Origin: Bacteroidales bacterium UBA2764
GTDB taxonomy: Bacteria; Bacteroidota; Bacteroidia; Bacteroidales; Paludibacteraceae
Reading direction: 5' to 3'
Assembly: GCA_002352705.1 (NCBI GenBank)
Contig: DEIW01000051.1
Span: 1 to 14,063 of the forward strand
DNA length: 14,063 nt
A program made the position numbers and the translations under genes. Each line of letters starts with the position of its first letter. Within the stretch, counting starts at the first letter, position 1. The notes beneath the pieces were generated by a model. The model had not been told where the DNA came from, did not search any database, and saw only the letters and a program-made list of their open reading frames with translations. Shown here one piece after another: positions 14,017-14,063 of this stretch.

Positions 14017-14063
14017 CTAGGGCTTCGCAATCCCCTTACCAAGTAGAAAAACAACCGAATTCC
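14017..14063 (-). CDS. Possible C-terminal end of an upstream gene (partial)
   Basis: On the minus strand one frame reads NSVVFLLGKGIAKP and then TAG (14019-14017), 3 nt before the terminator hairpin. The stop immediately before a terminator is what a gene end would look like. Fifteen codons are too few to identify or confirm a gene, and another frame here ends at a nearby TGA. Confidence 0.25.
   Translation of the reverse strand, partial: NSVVFLLGKGIAKP

Overview
The window looks like a piece of chromosome from a member of the Bacteroidota, most likely an uncultured Bacteroidales from a gut- or rumen-type habitat. Three promoters match the Bacteroidota consensus (TTTG, 20 nt, TAnnTTTG). Two secreted BspA-type leucine-rich-repeat proteins share a C-terminal tail typical of Bacteroidales surface proteins. 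Genes are preceded by AT-rich leaders without strong Shine-Dalgarno sequences. All convincing genes lie on the minus strand, so transcription runs from high to low coordinates.

From right to left: the edge (13,980-14,063) holds a terminator and perhaps the end of another gene. Then comes a secreted BspA/LRR protein with fibronectin-III-like repeats (11,992-13,911) and its strong terminator. A 550-nt repeat-rich intergenic region follows, ending in the gcvP promoter. Next is a tight run of gcvP (glycine decarboxylase), two tandem YitT-family membrane proteins and a second secreted BspA/LRR protein (4,892-6,628), with gaps of 11, 25 and 8 nt. A 163-bp array of short hairpins, bounded by an 11-bp direct repeat, sits between the stop codon of the last gene and its terminator.

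The left 4.7 kb is visibly more AT-rich and holds the most interesting system. One transcription unit encodes an exported caspase-like peptidase, an ECF sigma factor and a single-pass membrane anti-sigma factor, with a 4-nt ATGA overlap and an 11-nt overlap. A second unit, with its own promoter, encodes a 98-residue protein of unknown function and, directly abutting it, an exported helical-repeat (TPR-like)/CHAT-domain protease that runs off the left edge. The layout suggests that two clan-CD proteases outside the cytoplasmic membrane control release of the sigma factor from its anti-sigma partner. This resembles in logic the type III-E CRISPR TPR-CHAT/Csx30/sigma module, but no CRISPR parts are present here. 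The protease-to-anti-sigma link is inference.

The window also contains several short-period repeats, one of which lies in frame inside a YitT gene.
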